This document shows positions 17,369 to 24,163 of a stretch of DNA of 34,223 nt, in pieces. The notes beneath the pieces were generated by a model. That model was not told the origin of the DNA, did not search any database, and was given only the letters and a program-made list of their open reading frames with translations. Every line of letters starts with the position of its first letter. Within the stretch, counting starts at the first letter, position 1. Both the position numbers and the translations under genes were made by a program. Source of the DNA: an uncultured Bacteroidales bacterium (GTDB lineage: Bacteria > Bacteroidota > Bacteroidia > Bacteroidales > WCHB1-69); contig ONQE01000038.1 in NCBI GenBank assembly GCA_900319925.1, forward strand, positions 9,752 to 43,974. The letters run 5' to 3'.

Positions 17369-18290
17369 CGCTGCGCTGCGGTTCGCGTTCCTTCATCTCC
17401 GCGACGATGTAGTCGGGCACGTTGGCAAGGCGGCCGCCCAACAACGGCTCCATGATGACAGCCGGTATATTCCTCTTGGCCAGCTCGTTGTAGAGATACT
17501 CAGCCTCCGTGTTAGCCTCATTGATCTCGTTGGCGAAGTGCCAGTCAAGGTAGTTCATCTCAATCTGCACGAAATCCCACTTGTACTCGTCGTGGCGCGA
17601 CAGCAGGTAGTCGAACACCTTGACATCGCCGTGGTAGGAGAATCCGAGGTTGCGGATGACCCCCTCCTCGCGTTTTTGCAGCAGGAAGTCGAGGATGCCG
17701 TTGTCGTAGTAACGCTTGCGGAGCATCTCCATACCGTCCTCGCCCCCGCCCACGCTGTGCAGAAGCAGATAGTCGATATAGTTGGTCTGCAGCTCTTTCA
17801 GCGAGTTCTCGAACATCTTGATGGACTCCTCTCGCGGCCAGGTGCTTGGGGAGAAGTTCGACATCTTGGTGGCGAGATAGTAACTGTCGCGCTTATACCG
17901 TGACAGCGCGATGCCGGTGGCATGCTCGCTGCGTCCCTGGCAATAGACCGGGGCGGTGTCGAAGTAGTTGACACCGTACTCGATGGCCTTGTCCACCAGC
18001 TTGTTAACCATCTCCTGATCGATAGGAGCGGATTTGGCTTCGCGTCCGGAGGCCCCTTTGGGAGCGTCCTTTTCGATGACGGGGAGCCGCATCATGCCGA
18101 AACCCAACAGCGACACCTTGTCGCCGTTTTTAGGGTTCGTGCGATAGGTCATCTGGCCCTTCTGGGGCTTGATGGTACCTTTAGGGTCGAGGTTGCCGAC
18201 CTTGTTCTGGCAGCCGACCATCGTCGCAGCCGTCGCGACCGTGCCGGCACCGAATATTTTGAGGAAATCTCGTCTGGATATGTCTTTCAT
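17301..18290 (-). pseudogene. Tat-exported lipoprotein aldo/keto reductase, N-terminal barrel part (frameshifted)
   Basis: The start ATG at 18290 opens a twin-arginine signal (SRRDFLK, residues 5-11) with a lipobox ending at Cys27 (TMVGC), so the protein should be exported folded and lipidated. The AKR catalytic tetrad is complete: Asp111 and Tyr116 (YFDTAPVY), Lys142 (ATKMS) and His178 (LLLHS). After GGRLANVPDYIVAEMKEREPQRS the reading frame changes to unrelated residues and stops at 17301, while the true continuation is in another frame from 17368. Normally this family has an SVASWAFRF-like helix and a ferredoxin tail here. The gene follows the membrane polyferredoxin gene with the hairpin element in between, which suggests an electron-transfer pair. 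It is a broken gene or an assembly error. Confidence 0.8.
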
Positions 18291-18293
18291 GCT

Positions 18294-18326
18294 GATTACT
18301 TCGTGTTGATTACTTCGTGTTGATTA
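18294..18326 (-). repeat. 14-bp tandem repeat upstream of the aldo/keto reductase
   Basis: GATTACTTCGTGTT (plus-strand reading) occurs twice in tandem, 18294-18307 and 18308-18321, with the start of a third copy. It fills the space between the reductase start codon and the hairpin element. 14 bp is twice the 7-bp period of the other arrays. Confidence 0.8.
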
Positions 18327-18488
18327 GCTCGCTGGGGCCCCATGCTGCGGCTTCATCGTCGCTGGGGCCCCACACTGCGGCTTCGCCTCTTTGGGGCCCC
18401 ACACTGCGGCTTCGCCTTGTGTGGGGTTATTAGCGCTTCGCGCGTCTTGTCCCTTCGGGACTGCTTAAGGAATTATGTTTCATAATAC
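18327..18488 (-). repeat. Modular GAA-triloop hairpin element, copy 2 (three tail units)
   Basis: On the minus strand the order is the same as in copy 1: a TATTATGAAACAT-like start, CCTTAAGCAG, GTCCC-GAA-GGGAC, GCGC-GAA-GCGC, CCCCACAC...GTGTGGGG around GGC-GAA-GCC, then two further tail units, the last degenerate (ATGAAGCCGCAGCATGGGG). It lies between the polyferredoxin stop and the reductase start and is oriented with the reductase. Confidence 0.85.
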
Positions 18489-18525
18489 GAAAGGTTACCG
18501 ATACTAACTGCTAACTGCTAACTAA

Positions 18526-20061
18526 TCACACCGTTCGTTGTTGTTCGACGCCTTCGACGTAGATGGCGGAGAGCGGGCGGGCGGGGCAGACGTACTCGCA
18601 GGCGCCGCAGCCCACGCACTTGCTTTCGTTGACGGCGGGGATGAGCAGATTGGTGGTTTCGTCGCCCTTCAGCGGGACCAGATTGATGGCCTCGGCGGGG
18701 CAATGGCGGGCGCAGTTGCCGCAGGGAATACCGTCGGCCACCACGATGCAGTTCTTGGCCACCCAGTAGGCCTGCCCTTTCTTGGTGACAGCCTTCTCCT
18801 CCTTGAGCAGCTTCTGTATCGCGCCGGTGGGACATACATCGCTGCAGGCGGTGCACTCGGGACGGCACCAGCCGCGCTCGTAGGAGATCTCCGGCTGCAT
18901 CAGGTGCAGCAGGTCGGTGGAGGGACGCAGCACGTCGTTCGGGCACTGCGACACGCAAAGCTGGCAGCCCGTGCAGTGTGTGCGGAAACGGTGGAGCGAA
19001 CCAGCTCCGGCCGGCACGATAGGCGTCTCGCGCTCAGGCACCACCTTGTCCTTGATGGCCGCCAATCCACCGTCAACCGTCTTCTTCTCCTGAGCGAAGG
19101 CAGCGGCACCGAGGGCCACCGCAGAACCGATGAGGAAGGCACGCTTGGAGGTGTCAACGCTTCCGGCGTTGCCGGGTTGTGGGTCACCGGGCAGGGACGA
19201 ATCATTATTCGCCCCTACGGGTGCGGATTTGGTCGTCGCGTGTTTATATTCAATGGCTTCCTTCGGGCAGACCGCCATGCAGTTGCCGCAGGTCACGCAC
19301 CGCGAATAATCCACGAAGCCGTTCTCGCCATCGATGCAGGAGGCCTTGCAATTCTTGGTGCAGAGGCCGCAATGCACGCACTTCTCCTCGTTGATGCGCA
19401 TCTTGAACCAGGAGAACCGGCTGAAGAAGCTCAGGAAGGTGCCCACCGGACAGATGTTGTTGCAGTAGGTGCGGCCGTTGCGCCATGCCAGGATGACGAT
19501 AGCGAGGAACGTCACCGCCGCGATGAGGAAGGTCGGCAGACTCCGCATCCAGACCTCCTTCGAGTAGAAGGCGTAGCTGTTAAAGTGCTCGCTGACGGCG
19601 GCCAACCCGTTGTTGATCCACTGCCAGACAGGGGCGAAGAGGCTCTGCACGATGCGGCCGTAGGCTGAATAGGGAGCGAGGAGCGCAACCAAGGAGCCGA
19701 TGCCCGCGACGAGCGCGACTACGAACACCCCTAAAAAGATGTATCTCAGGATGTTGTGCGCTTTCGAGAAGGTGTAGCGGTTCTTCTTCGCCCAATTGTG
19801 GACGTGCGCCACCCCGTCCTGGAACACGCCGAGCGGACAGATGACGGAACAGTAAACACGCCCGAACAAGAGGGTGATGATCAGCAGGATAGCCACCACC
19901 ACGAAGTTGAGGGCGAGGACGGCAGGCAGTAACTGCACCTTGGCCATCCAGCCGAGGAATCTGTGCAGCGTTCCCGTGAAGTCGAGGAACATCAGCGTGA
20001 TGCCGAGGAAGAAAAGGGCCGCGAGCACCCGCCGGATTCGTTGTAATGTCTTTTTATGCAT
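18526..20061 (-). CDS. Membrane-bound 4Fe-4S polyferredoxin (NapH/CcoG-like)
   Basis: 511 residues. The N-terminal half has about five membrane segments (for example residues 10-30, 45-68, 105-130, 180-200). Two membrane-proximal cluster motifs are YCSVICPLGVFQD and YCNNICPVGTFLSFFSRF, as in NapH-type proteins. Two CxxCxxCxxxC motifs follow (CVHCGLCTKNCKASC, CVTCGNCMAVCP), then a linker, then a second transmembrane/Tat-like stretch (KRAFLIGSAVALGAAAFA). A C-terminal group of clusters comes last (CTGCQLCVSQCP, CTACSDVCP, CGNCARHCP, CVGCGACEYVCP). It is probably an electron conduit at the cytoplasmic membrane, partnered with the adjacent AKR. The linker contains an in-frame palindromic repeat (19193-19216). 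Its TGA stop opens a TGATTAG/TTAGCAG heptamer run (to about 18504). Confidence 0.82.
   Translation of the reverse strand: MHKKTLQRIRRVLAALFFLGITLMFLDFTGTLHRFLGWMAKVQLLPAVLALNFVVVAILLIITLLFGRVYCSVICPLGVFQDGVAHVHNWAKKNRYTFSKAHNILRYIFLGVFVVALVAGIGSLVALLAPYSAYGRIVQSLFAPVWQWINNGLAAVSEHFNSYAFYSKEVWMRSLPTFLIAAVTFLAIVILAWRNGRTYCNNICPVGTFLSFFSRFSWFKMRINEEKCVHCGLCTKNCKASCIDGENGFVDYSRCVTCGNCMAVCPKEAIEYKHATTKSAPVGANNDSSLPGDPQPGNAGSVDTSKRAFLIGSAVALGAAAFAQEKKTVDGGLAAIKDKVVPERETPIVPAGAGSLHRFRTHCTGCQLCVSQCPNDVLRPSTDLLHLMQPEISYERGWCRPECTACSDVCPTGAIQKLLKEEKAVTKKGQAYWVAKNCIVVADGIPCGNCARHCPAEAINLVPLKGDETTNLLIPAVNESKCVGCGACEYVCPARPLSAIYVEGVEQQRTV
19193..19216. repeat. Palindromic repeat inside the polyferredoxin coding sequence
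   Basis: This 24-bp near-palindrome differs at two positions from the perfect copy at 15020-15043. On the coding (minus) strand it is read as GANNDSSL between the second cluster pair and the KRAFLIGSA segment. Confidence 0.85.
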
Positions 20062-20065
20062 TTGA

Positions 20066-20132
20066 GCTTTTATGGGTTAAGGGTTATGGGTTAAGGGTTA
20101 AGGGGTAATGTTTAAGGGGTAAAGGTTATGGG
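20066..20132 (-). repeat. Heptamer array, TAACCCT/TAACCTT family (minus-strand reading)
   Basis: About nine 7-bp units link the TAA stop of the lipoprotein gene (20133-20135) to the start of the polyferredoxin gene. The stop triplet itself begins the array (TAACCCA, TAACCTT...). Confidence 0.85.
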
Positions 20133-20945
20133 TTAATTTGAAGATTGGGAGACGCTGATGTTTGAAAGGGTGAAGCCGCCGTCGTTGTTGAAGGTCACGA
20201 GGGCGGTGATGGCGGGCATGTCATCGTAGTGGAGCACCTTGCCGGTCACGAAGTTCACACCAGGTTGCGCCAGCACAAACAACGAGTCGCCGTTGATGTT
20301 GTAGGAAATCTGTTCACCGAGCCAAACGGCATCGTCGAAGAAGTCTCCCATATCCTTGACTGTATTCGTGACGGTTGCCAACTCGGTCTCCCCGTTATAG
20401 AGGGTGATGTTCTCCCCTTTGACGGAGTACGTCAGCTCCTTTCGGAGGGCTTCCTGTATTTCGTAGGGGTTGATGGTACCGGCAACGTAGTGGGGACCGT
20501 CGTCGCGGAAACCGATCTTGTAGAAGCGTTCCACGTGGGTGCCCGTGCCCTCGACGGAAACTCCGGTAAGCCAGAGTTCACCGGTGGACGCGTTGTAGCG
20601 GGCGGCAGGGGTGTTGCCGTGGCGGATGTCGGCGAAGATGGTGGCGCGGCCATCCTTGGCAATCACGATGCCGAAGCCCTCGGAAGAGGTGACCGAGTCA
20701 CAGCTCACCAGACTCCACACTTGGACATGGTTGACGGTATCGTTGAGAATCATCTCGAAATTCTTGTCAAGGACGTGGCGATCCAGCGTCGCGACGACGA
20801 GTTCAGGGGCTTTGCCCTCATTCACAGGTTCCTCCAACACGCCTTTCACGGGTTTCACTTCTGCTTTTTTCCCTTTGCAGGAGACGGTTATCGCACCGCA
20901 AAGAATCACCAGCGCGACAACGCCAATCCATTTCAAATGTTTCAT
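20133..20945 (-). CDS. Lipoprotein of unknown function
   Basis: 270 residues from ATG 20945 (a GTG two codons earlier is the alternative). MKHLKWIGVVALVILCGAITVSC is a lipoprotein signal with the lipobox TVSC, so the protein should be membrane-anchored on the periplasmic or outer face. The mature part is beta-rich with a short Lys/Glu/Val/Pro linker (KGKKAEVKPVKGVLEEPVNEG) after the lipidated cysteine. I do not recognise a family. A TATTTTTG promoter lies 37 bp upstream on the minus strand, with phased GGCAAG sites behind it. It is probably the first gene of the unit that continues with the polyferredoxin and AKR. Confidence 0.75.
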   Translation of the reverse strand: MKHLKWIGVVALVILCGAITVSCKGKKAEVKPVKGVLEEPVNEGKAPELVVATLDRHVLDKNFEMILNDTVNHVQVWSLVSCDSVTSSEGFGIVIAKDGRATIFADIRHGNTPAARYNASTGELWLTGVSVEGTGTHVERFYKIGFRDDGPHYVAGTINPYEIQEALRKELTYSVKGENITLYNGETELATVTNTVKDMGDFFDDAVWLGEQISYNINGDSLFVLAQPGVNFVTGKVLHYDDMPAITALVTFNNDGGFTLSNISVSQSSN

Positions 20946-20981
20946 ATTCACGTTCTTAATCGTTGTTTATTTTCCAAACCG

Positions 20982-20989
20982 CAAAAATA
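20982..20989 (-). promoter_or_regulatory. -7 element for the lipoprotein/polyferredoxin/AKR unit
   Basis: On the minus strand TATTTTTG followed by C lies 37 bp before the lipoprotein ATG. Confidence 0.6.
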
Positions 20990-21021
20990 CACATTTTTTT
21001 CTTTGAAGCTAAGGTATATTT

Positions 21022-21096
21022 CGCAAGGGGTTGGCAAGTGGTTGGCAAGTATCAGGCAAGTCCTAGGCAAGCCTTTGAGCTTGCGAAGAGCTTGCC
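21022..21096. promoter_or_regulatory. Phased GGCAAG half-sites (candidate operator/activator region)
   Basis: GGCAAG occurs at 21033, 21044, 21055 and 21066, each 11 bp from the last, with a degenerate CGCAAG at 21022 in the same phase. Two inverted copies follow at 21080 (CTTGCG) and 21091 (CTTGCC), again 11 bp apart. The cluster begins about 33 bp upstream of the minus-strand promoter at 20982-20989. Confidence 0.6.
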
Positions 21097-21164
21097 TGCC
21101 CCTGTTCAAGTAGTGCTCTGGTACGGTTCTACTACGGTTCAACTGTTTGCTTATATGCTCTCAC

Positions 21165-21183
21165 GTAGAGACGCAAAATTTCT
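21165..21183. repeat. Broken half of a GTAGRGRCG palindrome
   Basis: GTAGAGACGCAAAATTT matches the left arm and centre of the element at 16911-16940, but the right arm is absent (TCTCCTCTC follows). Confidence 0.6.
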
Positions 21184-21195
21184 CCTCTCTTCTTC

Positions 21196-21308
21196 AGAAA
21201 GTTTGTATGGTTAACTTTACAAACTTTCTTTTTTGATTCATAACCTATTGGTTATCAAATTGAAAGTTTGAAAGAAACTTTTGAAACTTTCTTTCAAACT
21301 TTCAATTT
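21196..21308. promoter_or_regulatory. Three stacked inverted repeats (candidate operators)
   Basis: IR1 has 12-bp perfect arms AGAAAGTTTGTA (21196-21207) and 21218-21229 with a 10-nt spacer. IR2 is ATAACC-TATT-GGTTAT (21240-21255). IR3 has 21-bp perfect arms 21257-21277 and 21288-21308 with a 10-nt spacer. IR1 and IR3 share the core GAAAGTTTG. IR3 ends 11 bp before a TATCTTTG promoter, so it covers the -33 region. Confidence 0.65.
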
Positions 21309-21319
21309 GTTTTTCGTTG

Positions 21320-21327
21320 TATCTTTG
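21320..21327 (+). promoter_or_regulatory. First -7 element upstream of the M20 dipeptidase
   Basis: TATCTTTG followed by CC lies immediately downstream of inverted repeat IR3. Between this and the second promoter is GATTCGGGG...CCCCAATC (21334-21372), which can pair as a stem with one bulge. Confidence 0.65.
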
Positions 21328-21383
21328 CCGTGCGATTCGGGGTTACTCGGTCACTTGGCCACATCCCCAATCCTAAAAAAATG

Positions 21384-21391
21384 TATCTTTG
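21384..21391 (+). promoter_or_regulatory. Second -7 element upstream of the M20 dipeptidase
   Basis: TATCTTTG followed by CA, 64 bp downstream of the first. It is the more likely direct promoter of the gene at 21547. Confidence 0.65.
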
Positions 21392-21411
21392 CACCTCTAA
21401 ACTGTTCTGCC

Positions 21412-21536
21412 CTTAACCCTTAACCCTTAACCCTTAACTCTTAACTCTTAACCCTTAACCCTTAAACCTTAACCCTTAAACCTTAACCCTTAAACCTTAA
21501 ACCCTAAACCCTAAACCCTAACCCTTAAACCTTAAT
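21412..21536 (+). repeat. Long heptamer array, CCCTTAA family
   Basis: About 17 units of CCCTTAA with the variants CTCTTAA and CCTTAAA fill the leader from just after the second promoter to 10 bp before the start codon. TTAA is self-complementary, so TAA appears on both strands. Confidence 0.9.
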
Positions 21537-21546
21537 CCCCCACAAT

Positions 21547-22905
21547 ATGAACATCAAGAATTACATCGAAGAGAACGAAACCCGTTTTTTGGACGAACTG
21601 TTCAGCTTGCTGCGCATCCCGTCCATCAGCTCGCAGAGTGAGCACAAAGACGACATGGTGCGCTGCGCCGAGCGTTGGAAGGAGCTCATCATGGCCGCCG
21701 GCGCCGACAAGTGCGACATCTACCCCACTGAGGGCAACCCCATCGTGGTGGGTCAGAAAATCATCGACCCCGCCGCCAAGACCGTGCTGGTCTATGGCCA
21801 CTACGACGTGATGCCCGTGGATCCTATCGAGCTCTGGAACACCGAGCCTTTCGAGCCCGTCATCAAGGACGGCAAGATTTGGGGACGCGGTGCCGACGAC
21901 GACAAGGGTCAGTCGTTCATGCACGCCAAAGCGTTCGAGTACCTGGTGAAATCCGGCGCCCTGAAGTGCAACGTCAAGTTCATGCTTGAGGGCGAGGAGG
22001 AGATCGGCAGCACGCAGCTCTACAGTTTCTGCGAGCAGCACACCGACCTGCTCAAGTGCGACGTCATCCTCGTCTCCGACACGGGCATGATTGCCACCAA
22101 CACGCCCTCCATCACCGCCGGTCTGCGCGGTCTCTGCAACATGATCGTGAAGGTCACCGGTCCGAACCGCGACCTCCACTCCGGCATCTTCGGCGGTGCC
22201 GTCGCCAACCCCATCAACGTGCTCTGCGACCTCGTCTCCGGCCTCATCAACGACAAGGGCGAGGTGACCATCCCCGGATTCTACGACGACGTGGTGGTGC
22301 TCTCCAAAGAGGAGCGCGCGCTCATCGCACAGGCTCCGTTTGACGAAGAGGAGTACAAGAAGTCATTGGACGTCAAGGCTTTGTACGGCGAAGAAGGCTA
22401 CAGCACCATCGAGCGCACGGGTATCCGTCCGAACTTGGGCGTCTGCGGCATCGAAGGCGGCTATACCGGCGAGGGGTTCAAGACCGTGCTTCCGGCCACT
22501 GCTTCCGCCAACATCTCCATGCGCTTGGTAGCCAACCAGGACTCCCACAAGATTGCGGAGCTGTTCCAGAAGCATTTCGAGAACATCGCGCCCGACTACG
22601 TGAAGGTGGAGGTGATTCCCGCGCACGGCGGCGAGGCCTACCGTTGCGGCGTGGATGTGCCTGCCTATCAGGCGGCTGAGAAAGCCTACATCGATGTCTA
22701 TGGCAAACGTCCCATCCCGACCTACAGCGGAGGCAGCATTCCGATTGTGGCGCACTTCGAGAAGGTGCTGGGCGTGAAGTCCATCCTCTGCGGCTTCGGC
22801 CTCGCCGAGGACAACATCCACTCCCCGAACGAGAACTACAAATTGGAGCACTTCCGCCGCGGTATCGAAGTGATCACGCACTTCTACGAACACTTCTGCG
22901 AATAA
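21547..22905 (+). CDS. M20-family dipeptidase (zinc metallopeptidase)
   Basis: 452 residues, typical for the carnosinase/PepV-like branch. Metal and catalytic residues are in the expected order: His85 and Asp87 (VYGHYDVMPVD), the bridging Asp118 (GRGADDDKGQ) and the Glu150-152 cluster (LEGEEEIGS). A later metal-ligand Asp lies in SDTGM, and the C-terminal His is in CGFGLAEDNIHSPNE. The central dimerisation domain (ITAGLRGLCNMIVKVTGPNRDLHSGIFGG) is complete. No signal peptide is present, so it probably cleaves dipeptides in the cytoplasm. It stands alone, with two promoters and a long repeat-filled leader upstream and a terminator downstream. Succinyl-diaminopimelate desuccinylase is a less likely alternative. 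Confidence 0.9.
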   Translation: MNIKNYIEENETRFLDELFSLLRIPSISSQSEHKDDMVRCAERWKELIMAAGADKCDIYPTEGNPIVVGQKIIDPAAKTVLVYGHYDVMPVDPIELWNTEPFEPVIKDGKIWGRGADDDKGQSFMHAKAFEYLVKSGALKCNVKFMLEGEEEIGSTQLYSFCEQHTDLLKCDVILVSDTGMIATNTPSITAGLRGLCNMIVKVTGPNRDLHSGIFGGAVANPINVLCDLVSGLINDKGEVTIPGFYDDVVVLSKEERALIAQAPFDEEEYKKSLDVKALYGEEGYSTIERTGIRPNLGVCGIEGGYTGEGFKTVLPATASANISMRLVANQDSHKIAELFQKHFENIAPDYVKVEVIPAHGGEAYRCGVDVPAYQAAEKAYIDVYGKRPIPTYSGGSIPIVAHFEKVLGVKSILCGFGLAEDNIHSPNENYKLEHFRRGIEVITHFYEHFCE

Positions 22906-22925
22906 ACGCGGACCGCAAGATATAA

Positions 22926-22961
22926 AAAGACGGCGGGCGCTTTGACACGTCCGCCGTCTTT
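22926..22961. terminator. Bidirectional intrinsic terminator
   Basis: A perfect 11-bp stem AAAGACGGCGG (22926-22936) / CCGCCGTCTTT (22951-22961), with A-rich and T-rich flanks, lies between converging genes. Confidence 0.85.
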
Positions 22962-22972
22962 CATCTGTTGTG

Positions 22973-23200
22973 TTACTGCTTGCACTTGACGACGTTTGCG
23001 CCCCATTCCTCGTTGAGCTCGGCCTCTTTGGCCATACACTCTTCTTTGTTGGACGTCTCATCCTCGTACTCCGGTGCGAGATGCATGACATCCGTCTTGA
23101 GGTAACAATGGCATCCGACCTTGTTGCAAGAGGTGGAAAGACCAGCCAACAGCAATGCTGCTGAGACTAAAACCAAAAGTTTTTTCATAATGCTTTTCAT
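22973..23200 (-). CDS. Small Cys-rich lipoprotein of unknown function
   Basis: 75 residues from ATG 23200 (an ATG at 23188, giving MKKLLVL..., is the alternative and leaves a shorter signal). The lipobox LSTSC is followed by CNKVGCHCYLKT and a short acidic segment ending GANVVKCK. The mature part is only about 50 residues and has four more cysteines, two of them in CHC. It is probably a small envelope lipoprotein; no catalytic motif is seen. It stands alone on the minus strand, opposite a shared terminator. Confidence 0.7.
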   Translation of the reverse strand: MKSIMKKLLVLVSAALLLAGLSTSCNKVGCHCYLKTDVMHLAPEYEDETSNKEECMAKEAELNEEWGANVVKCKQ

Positions 23201-23293
23201 AGACTTCTTTGTGATATTGTACTAAGGACAAGTGCGATTGCCATTGCGGAAGTCTGTGACACAATGACTTCGCATCTGCCCTTTCAAATGGGT

Positions 23294-23998
23294 TCAAAAT
23301 GACAGGCTCAGCCCCACCCCACTGGGAGTCGGCCCCACACGCAGCTGCATGGCGGAAGAGGGCGCATTGGCGCCGTCCGCAATTCGGTTCGCGGTGGCTC
23401 TTCCCTTGACGGACAGCACGACAGCGGGCACGATGAAGGCGGTGGTCACCACAGCGCTACCCAAGAAGACGAAGAATCCCGAGAAGGCACTGCGCATAAT
23501 CAATGGTCCCAAATCATCGTGTTCGAGGATTAGGTCCCCGTACTTCGCTGTTTGGACGAAGGCGGCGCAGAACTGATAGAATCCGGTGCCGGCGAAGGCC
23601 GCCGCACCGCCGGCCGCCACGTAGAGCGGGATGCTGACAATCCGGTTGACCTTTGACTTACGCCAGTCGGCATAGTCGGAGGTCGAGAGGAAGGACTCCA
23701 AGTCCGCATCGTTCAGTTGGAACAGCTCGCCGTCACCCGTGAGGTACATGTGGCCACGTTGGAAGTAGAGCTTCCCGATGCCGCGATCCTTCCGGAACGC
23801 GTCCAGGAGCTCCTCCTTGGTCATCAGGGCCGGCTGCGGCAACGAGTCGTAAAGGTAGAGCGTGTCGTAGGTGACCTGTTCCTCGATGATGTAGAGGGTG
23901 TCCTGCGAGGGGCTGTCGCCGTCCACCTGCGCCCAGGCCGACGTGAAGGCGAAGCCCCCCACGAAAACCATTATTAACCTTAACCAATGAGCTTTCAT
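23294..23998 (-). CDS. Exported membrane protein of unknown function
   Basis: 234 residues. A signal peptide (MKAHWLRLIMVFVGGFAFTSAWA) precedes a Thr/Asp/Tyr-rich strand region (QDTLYIIEEQVTYDTLYLYDSLP) and a short helical part. Two hydrophobic segments lie near residues 120-142 (IVSIPLYVAAGGAAAFAGTGFYQF) and 167-194 (IMRSAFSGFFVFLGSAVVTTAFIVPAVVLSV). The C-terminus ends in alternating residues and a final Phe (LRVGPTPSGVGLSLSF), which resembles an outer-membrane strand ending. No family is recognised. It lies downstream of the sigma-factor gene on the same strand, across a 165-bp repeat array. Confidence 0.65.
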   Translation of the reverse strand: MKAHWLRLIMVFVGGFAFTSAWAQVDGDSPSQDTLYIIEEQVTYDTLYLYDSLPQPALMTKEELLDAFRKDRGIGKLYFQRGHMYLTGDGELFQLNDADLESFLSTSDYADWRKSKVNRIVSIPLYVAAGGAAAFAGTGFYQFCAAFVQTAKYGDLILEHDDLGPLIMRSAFSGFFVFLGSAVVTTAFIVPAVVLSVKGRATANRIADGANAPSSAMQLRVGPTPSGVGLSLSF

Positions 23999-24000
23999 AT

Positions 24001-24163
24001 TGATTTGTGATTTGTGACTTGTGATTTGTGATTTGTGACTTGTGAGGTGTGATTTGTGAGGTGTGATTTGTGATTGGTGATTTGTGATTTGTGACTTGTG
24101 AACTGTAAACGGTAAACGGTAAACATTAAACCATAAACCATAAACCTTAACCCTTAAACCATA
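24001..24163 (+). repeat. Composite heptamer array (TGATTTG, then GTAAACG, then CCATAAA/AACCCTT)
   Basis: The whole gap between two minus-strand genes is 7-bp repeats: about 15 TGATTTG/TGACTTG/TGAGGTG units, three GTAAACG units, two CCATAAA units, then CCTTAACCCTTAAA. The order of families matches the array at 25391-25569. Confidence 0.9.

Noticed and set aside
18526-20061. rnfB/rnfC or napH assignment by name
   Set aside because: Cluster motifs fit NapH/CcoG-like membrane polyferredoxins in general, but no Rnf or Nap partner genes are present, so no symbol is given.
21412-21536. Telomere-like (CCCTTAA)n sequence suggesting a eukaryotic or linear-replicon end
   Set aside because: It is internal, lies between ordinary bacterial genes and is one of several 7-bp arrays in both orientations.
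24001-24163. CRISPR array
   Set aside because: The units are 7 bp with no unique spacers, and no cas gene is present.
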